Of a DNA stretch of 64,000 nt, positions 59,728 to 64,000 are shown piece by piece. Under the pieces are notes generated by a model, which was not told the origin of the DNA, did not search any database, and saw only the letters and a program-made list of their open reading frames with translations. The DNA comes from Branchiostoma lanceolatum (Eukaryota > Chordata > Leptocardii > Amphioxiformes > Branchiostomatidae), in NCBI RefSeq assembly GCF_035083965.1, contig NC_089739.1, positions 7,800,001 through 7,864,000 of the forward strand. The letters are read 5' to 3'. How positions within the stretch are numbered: position 1 is the stretch's first letter; every line of letters starts with the position of its first letter. The position numbers were made by a program, and so were the translations under genes.

Positions 59728-60879
59728 GTGTGGGCAAGGGTCATGGTCATGCCCGCTAGGTCAATAACCCCACGGACCTAAAAGGGTAACGTCCGCTAGC
59801 TCAACGACCTTGTGGCCTTACAAGTTTTAAAGTTTATTGCAAATACATAACCGAGTACAAACAACACAAATAATGATGATAATTACAATGATATTAAGGG
59901 CTACATCCAACAATTATGCTACGTTCTAAAATGTACATGGTGCTAGTTTTGTTGGGTATGACTACTTCTTTAGGAGGCGGTGGAAGACGAAGTTACAAGG
60001 GTCGTGGCCGCTAGGGCAATGACCCCGGATTGACGCCTTCGGGTCGCGGACGCTAGGATAATGACTTGACGGACTTAATTAACCGTTAACACAAGCCAAT
60101 GTCACTTGTATGTTACCCATAGTCTTGCTACCTACCACTATAACTAGTGCAAATACTCGCTTGGTAACACCGTAGTAAATTAATTAGCATGACCTTGGTA
60201 ATTGACCTCTTTGTTAGGTCTGTGATGTGTTGTGAACGCAAACGCGCTTTGGTGCGAGTAATTTTTTTGCCGTGTGCATTCAGTACAAGTAACCTGAAAT
60301 GTACATTTCCAGCATTGAGCGAAGTCTTCCAAAGTCAAAGCAGATGTGCAACAATGTTAACAAAAGCAAAATAGACTTAAGTAAAGACGACTTAAAATTC
60401 ACGTAATATCGTAATGGTGGTTTAAATCTGAAGTTTTATTTCAAAGCCTAAAACTAAGGTTTAATTCCATACCATTACAGTACATCGTTTTACATGCTAA
60501 AATAAATAACGTTAGAATAGGTTCTACTGACCAAAGACGAAATTTACGGTAAGGTTGGCGTGTTACTACATGTATAAACAAGAGTTTGGAGACCTCCATG
60601 AAAAAATTTCGAGCCTTTGTAGATTTATTGTTTTATCTTGTCTCATTGATTATACAAATAAGACTGTAATTAGCATACTCTATTTTAAATGATGGTCTCG
60701 TAACACAATTGCACATATTGTATGTGTGAAAGTCATTTCTTTGGGCAGCATACCATGTTTACATTTCATCATAAATTATACAAAATAAAAACAAATGACA
60801 CATTTACATAATATATACATAGTGGTGTATACCTTCAACTAACATACCGGTACACATGTTACAAGTATGTAATTCTCAC

Positions 60880-61330
60880 CATTTACCACAAAGGAGCTTT
60901 TGCACTAATTATGCAAATCAAGCCCTTATTTACATTACTGGTATCTGTAAATGTTCTACCTGACACGAATTACATATGTCACATGTACTAAGGTCATATT
61001 ATAGAAAACACTGCAAATATAGATTTTCCTCCTCAATTATGAAAATTAAGTCCTAATTTGAATAACTTACATTTCATTGTGTACATCTTTGTCCAAGCTA
61101 TCTGTATACATAATATCATGGAAATTCGGTGCATTATGGCACTTATGTGAATCTTTCCAGCTCTCCCATATAAGGCCGTTAGAACACAGGAACATTGGGG
61201 AAGGGGGCCCAAACGGCCCGAGATTGTCACACAGGCTACCTTGCACCAGAACAATTATATACACAATTTTCATTGTGTCCATAATAAAACCATATAATAA
61301 AATATCTCATTATGCCCTCATAAGATAAGA
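60880..61330. repeat. Probable interspersed repeat with tatgcaaat-type flank
   Basis: Contains attatgcaaatcaagccctt, 'atatcatggaaattcggtgc' and 'ggaagggggcccaaacggcc'. It resembles a short interspersed unit I associate with this kind of genome, and the flank is related to 31900-32400. Class unknown. Confidence 0.3.
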
Positions 61331-61566
61331 TACCTCATATAATAGATTTCCCTCTAGATCTGGTAGGTTTGTCATGTTCTTTTACTTCATTTCAAATGTT
61401 TGAGAAATTCACATGGTAATACAACATGATGTTTACAGTCAGTGATAGAAAATTTGTTAATTTTAGCAGCAGAAGCAACAGCAAAAGCAGCCGTATAGGA
61501 TGATCTTTATCTTCACTGCCGTCTTGTCTTGGAGCCTTCTTATTAATCTCAAGTTATAAGACGTCT

Positions 61567-63825
61567 TCACAGCTTGGCCCTGTTAGCTTCGAGGAACGGC
61601 TTCAGATACTTGTGGTATGACTCGTGCACCTAGGGATAAAAGTGTGTCCGGTGTTACAACAATTCTTATGGTAAAATCATTACATACCGCCACTACTTAC
61701 ACTCACTTGTGTAAAATCAAAGTGAGAGCCTTACAGCCAGTGACATCAGAGTTTTCTCCATCTATATCTATACACAACTGTCGTCAACAGTTTTGTGCTC
61801 TGTGATTGATCTGTGCTGAAACTACACATGTAACGTACAGGCATAAGCCAAAACCGAATGAAAACTGATTTTTTTAGAGATGTCTGTCCACAATATCTAT
61901 TGCAACATGTCTGTTATTTTTCAAACATGTTTCTTTTGACTCACATCTGTTTTGTTGAGAGGAGAGGCCTTGGCCCACTCCAACAGATGTTCGTAGACGT
62001 TCCCATCGTAGCGCCCCAGTACGGAGTTCAGGATCCCGTCCGGGAAGTCGAAGGCGTCGACAAGAGCCACGGCGTCAGGACGGAGCTTGGCCATGAGGGC
62101 GTTGATGTGACGTCTGGCTTGGCGGATGTCTGTGCCAGTCAAGTAGCCGTCCTGACAGAAAGAATAGTTGACATTAACATCTGAAAAGACATTTCAACCT
62201 GTAGTTTGATGAATGTAAGATTGTTAATAAAAATCAGACAGCTTCTTGTTCCTAACCCCAAAATAGTCTAACTTTCCCACAAAAACAAAACTTGCCATGG
62301 CTGCATGGTCACTACAGGTCCTGGAGATAAAACATTCTGGTAACATAACAGATCTACCATCCAATTTTCTTCTATATTTCTGGTTTGTGTAAAATGTGTA
62401 GCTTTGTGGAGAGGCATGTGGACATTACGAGGTATATCATACCTCCAGAAAGTCTCCACTGTTGGTGACCAGTCCATGTAGAGCGTGCAGCTGACACAGC
62501 CTGGTCAGGACATCAGAGATGGAGCTGTCCAGTGTGGAGTCTGTCAGCCTCTCCGCAAAGTTCTTCACCACAAAGTACTGGCTGTGGGCCTGGTGACATC
62601 AAGGTTAAAGATCTTAATTATTGAGTTCTTCTCATCTATTTATCTACTTGCACAGTGTTCATAACTGTGTATCATATTTAACATCAGAAATAATGAAACA
62701 ATGAGCTTTAATAGAGAGTCATTCCCTAACCATAGCAGCCTTGACGAGATCCACAGATGCGGCATTCCAGGCGTCAGGTTGGTCCTTCCCAGCCTGCCTT
62801 TCATTTCTCAGCTGCACAGCAGCCTCGTGGACCAGCCTTTGAAGAGACAACAAACAAGATGTCTTAAAATCGAAAACTTCTTGACACTTGACCGATTCTT
62901 ACAAGTACACTTTTAGAACTACGGTTCAACTACCTCAGCGCATTTGCGCTCATTTTTGCTCTTAGAGAGATACATCGTATACAAGAGACACCGACAGAAG
63001 ACACAGCAAAAGTTAAAATTTTAAAAGACTTATTTTTCGATCCCAGTAGTACCTAGCTGCCCTGTGCCTGTAGGCATCACACAGAACCCCCAGATCCAGC
63101 ATGTTCCTGGTCCCACCGGCTGCAGGAACCGGCTGTACACCGGACAGGTACGCCACAGAACCAGCCAGCTTCTCACCCTGCAGGGACTGGTTATAACTCT
63201 TCATCAGGTACCTGGGGGGAGGAAAGGATGCCATTTAGAAGTTTAAGGGGGACAGTTTTTTTTTAAGAGGGCCAAATTTTTGGCTGAAAATGCAATGATT
63301 TTACTTCTAGTCATAATCATCTGCATTCTGCCACCATGGCCACTCTTTGCTGATGCACTCTGTCTTTCTTTAATTTGTTCCCTGCGACTTGAATCTTGCT
63401 GGCTCCCTTTGCTCCCTTGCTATTTTTTCTTTCTTACTTCCACTGGAAAAAAACATTATAATACAATTCTTCTGTTACATCTAACCCCATTGGCCAGGGG
63501 AATGGGTAGCAACCCCTCCCTGTAAAAATATACCGTGCTACTGAAGCAGCAAGGAAACTTAGGATGAACCTAGGACGAACAAATTTACCCCATTGGCTAT
63601 TGTACCAATCAAGTTTCCAATAACTCTAACTAACCTTGCTGTTTGGAGCATCATGACAGTGTTCTCTCCCTCGTAAGTTGCGCTAGGAGTCATGTTGGCG
63701 TACAGACGGGGCAGGCCGCTGGCGTGAGAGTACCCATGTCCTCCACATGCCATCCTGCACTCCTCCATTCCCACATTCGCCACCCATGACGACAGCGCTT
63801 TCAGACCAGCAGAAAGGGCGTGTAG
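61567..63825 (-). CDS. ACOX1: Peroxisomal acyl-CoA oxidase 1-like, copy C, partial (last 6 exons; 5' part beyond window)
   Basis: Exons in transcript order: 63825-63635, 63211-63053, 62836-62731, 62589-62443, 62151-61945, 61629-61567, equal in length and phase to exons 9-14 of copies A and B. It has catalytic EGENTV (exon 9), [19 protein letters not shown] (exon 10) and C-terminal AKL (PTS1). Closest overall to copy B ([11 protein letters not shown] shared), yet exon 13 shares several bases with A against B, for example LTGTDIRQ and ILNSVLGRY. Exons 1-8 should lie right of 64000 in the same order. No exon is seen in 63826-64000, which is intron 8. No break is seen in the six exons. Confidence 0.93.
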
Positions 63826-64000
63826 CTGTCAAAAAGCAATAATGATGGAATTCAGTACCCAAAATCAACACTTTTCATTGGTTAATCAACACCGAGTCTT
63901 TAAACTGCTTTGAAACACTTCAAAATTGCTAGTGAAAATTATTTTGTTTTTAATGACAACCACAATTCTCAACCAAAAAAAATGTTGTAAATTATGTATT

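Larger units (their letters stand above)
59677..61566. other. Spacer between ACOX1 copies B and C
   Basis: Begins with the copy B promoter and a micro-MITE. Then come short 'gctaggtcaatgacccc' words repeated four times (59755-60065) and AT-rich DNA, ending with a repeat-like block (60880-61330). No gene recognised. Confidence 0.5.

Noticed and set aside
61033-61282. - strand frames with a signal-peptide-like start and a gtaagt at the end
   Set aside because: They lie in a repeat-like block, have no family similarity, and no partner exon was found.

Overview
The window is nuclear DNA from an animal, most likely a cephalochordate (lancelet, Branchiostoma-like). Genes are split into short exons with GT-AG introns of a few hundred bases to about 3 kb. 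The proteins read as clear relatives of vertebrate ones. Non-coding DNA is crowded with small fold-back elements, tRNA-derived SINEs and 5'-truncated LINEs. The species call is an inference from gene structure and repeat style; no search was run. Exon joins below were made by hand from splice sites, reading frame and family similarity. For each of the six complete multi-exon genes the exon phases close exactly.

Layout. 1-1695: no gene recognised. 1745-15312 (+): SLC43-family amino-acid transporter, 14 coding exons, 599 aa. 18087-22157 (-): chymotrypsin-like pancreatic-type serine protease, 7 exons, 265 aa, with TATA box and polyA signal, and copies of its promoter region tandemly repeated upstream. 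25231-30792 (+): sialin-like SLC17 transporter, 12 exons, 516 aa. 34900-35750 (+): ZNF706, 2 coding exons, 76 aa. 37707-46104 (+): first peroxisomal acyl-CoA oxidase (ACOX1-like, copy A), 14 exons, 664 aa. 47486-48633 (-): NUDT7-like peroxisomal CoA diphosphatase, 2 exons, 226 aa. 51249-59676 (-): second ACOX1 (copy B), 14 exons, 663 aa. 61567-63825 (-): last six exons of a third ACOX1 (copy C) that runs off the right edge.

The right-hand 26 kb is a peroxisomal neighbourhood. Three acyl-CoA oxidases end in the PTS1 signal AKL, and a CoA/acyl-CoA pyrophosphatase ending in a PTS1-like SKM sits between A and B. The oxidases start peroxisomal beta-oxidation and NUDT7 sets the peroxisomal CoA pool, so the linkage makes functional sense, although chance linkage plus tandem duplication would also explain it. 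The three oxidases are mosaics: some exons are nearly identical (exon 5 of A and B differ at 3 of 120 bases) while others have diverged strongly, which suggests gene conversion. Copies A and B also carry local tandem duplications at exon boundaries.

The most novel repeat signal is a family of tiny palindromic elements with ends CAAGGAGGT...ACCTCCTTG, each flanked by an exact 7-bp direct repeat (three copies, 20, 28 and 76 bp). A second fold-back family with ends near TAGCCTGGAGTCC has 9-bp flanking repeats.
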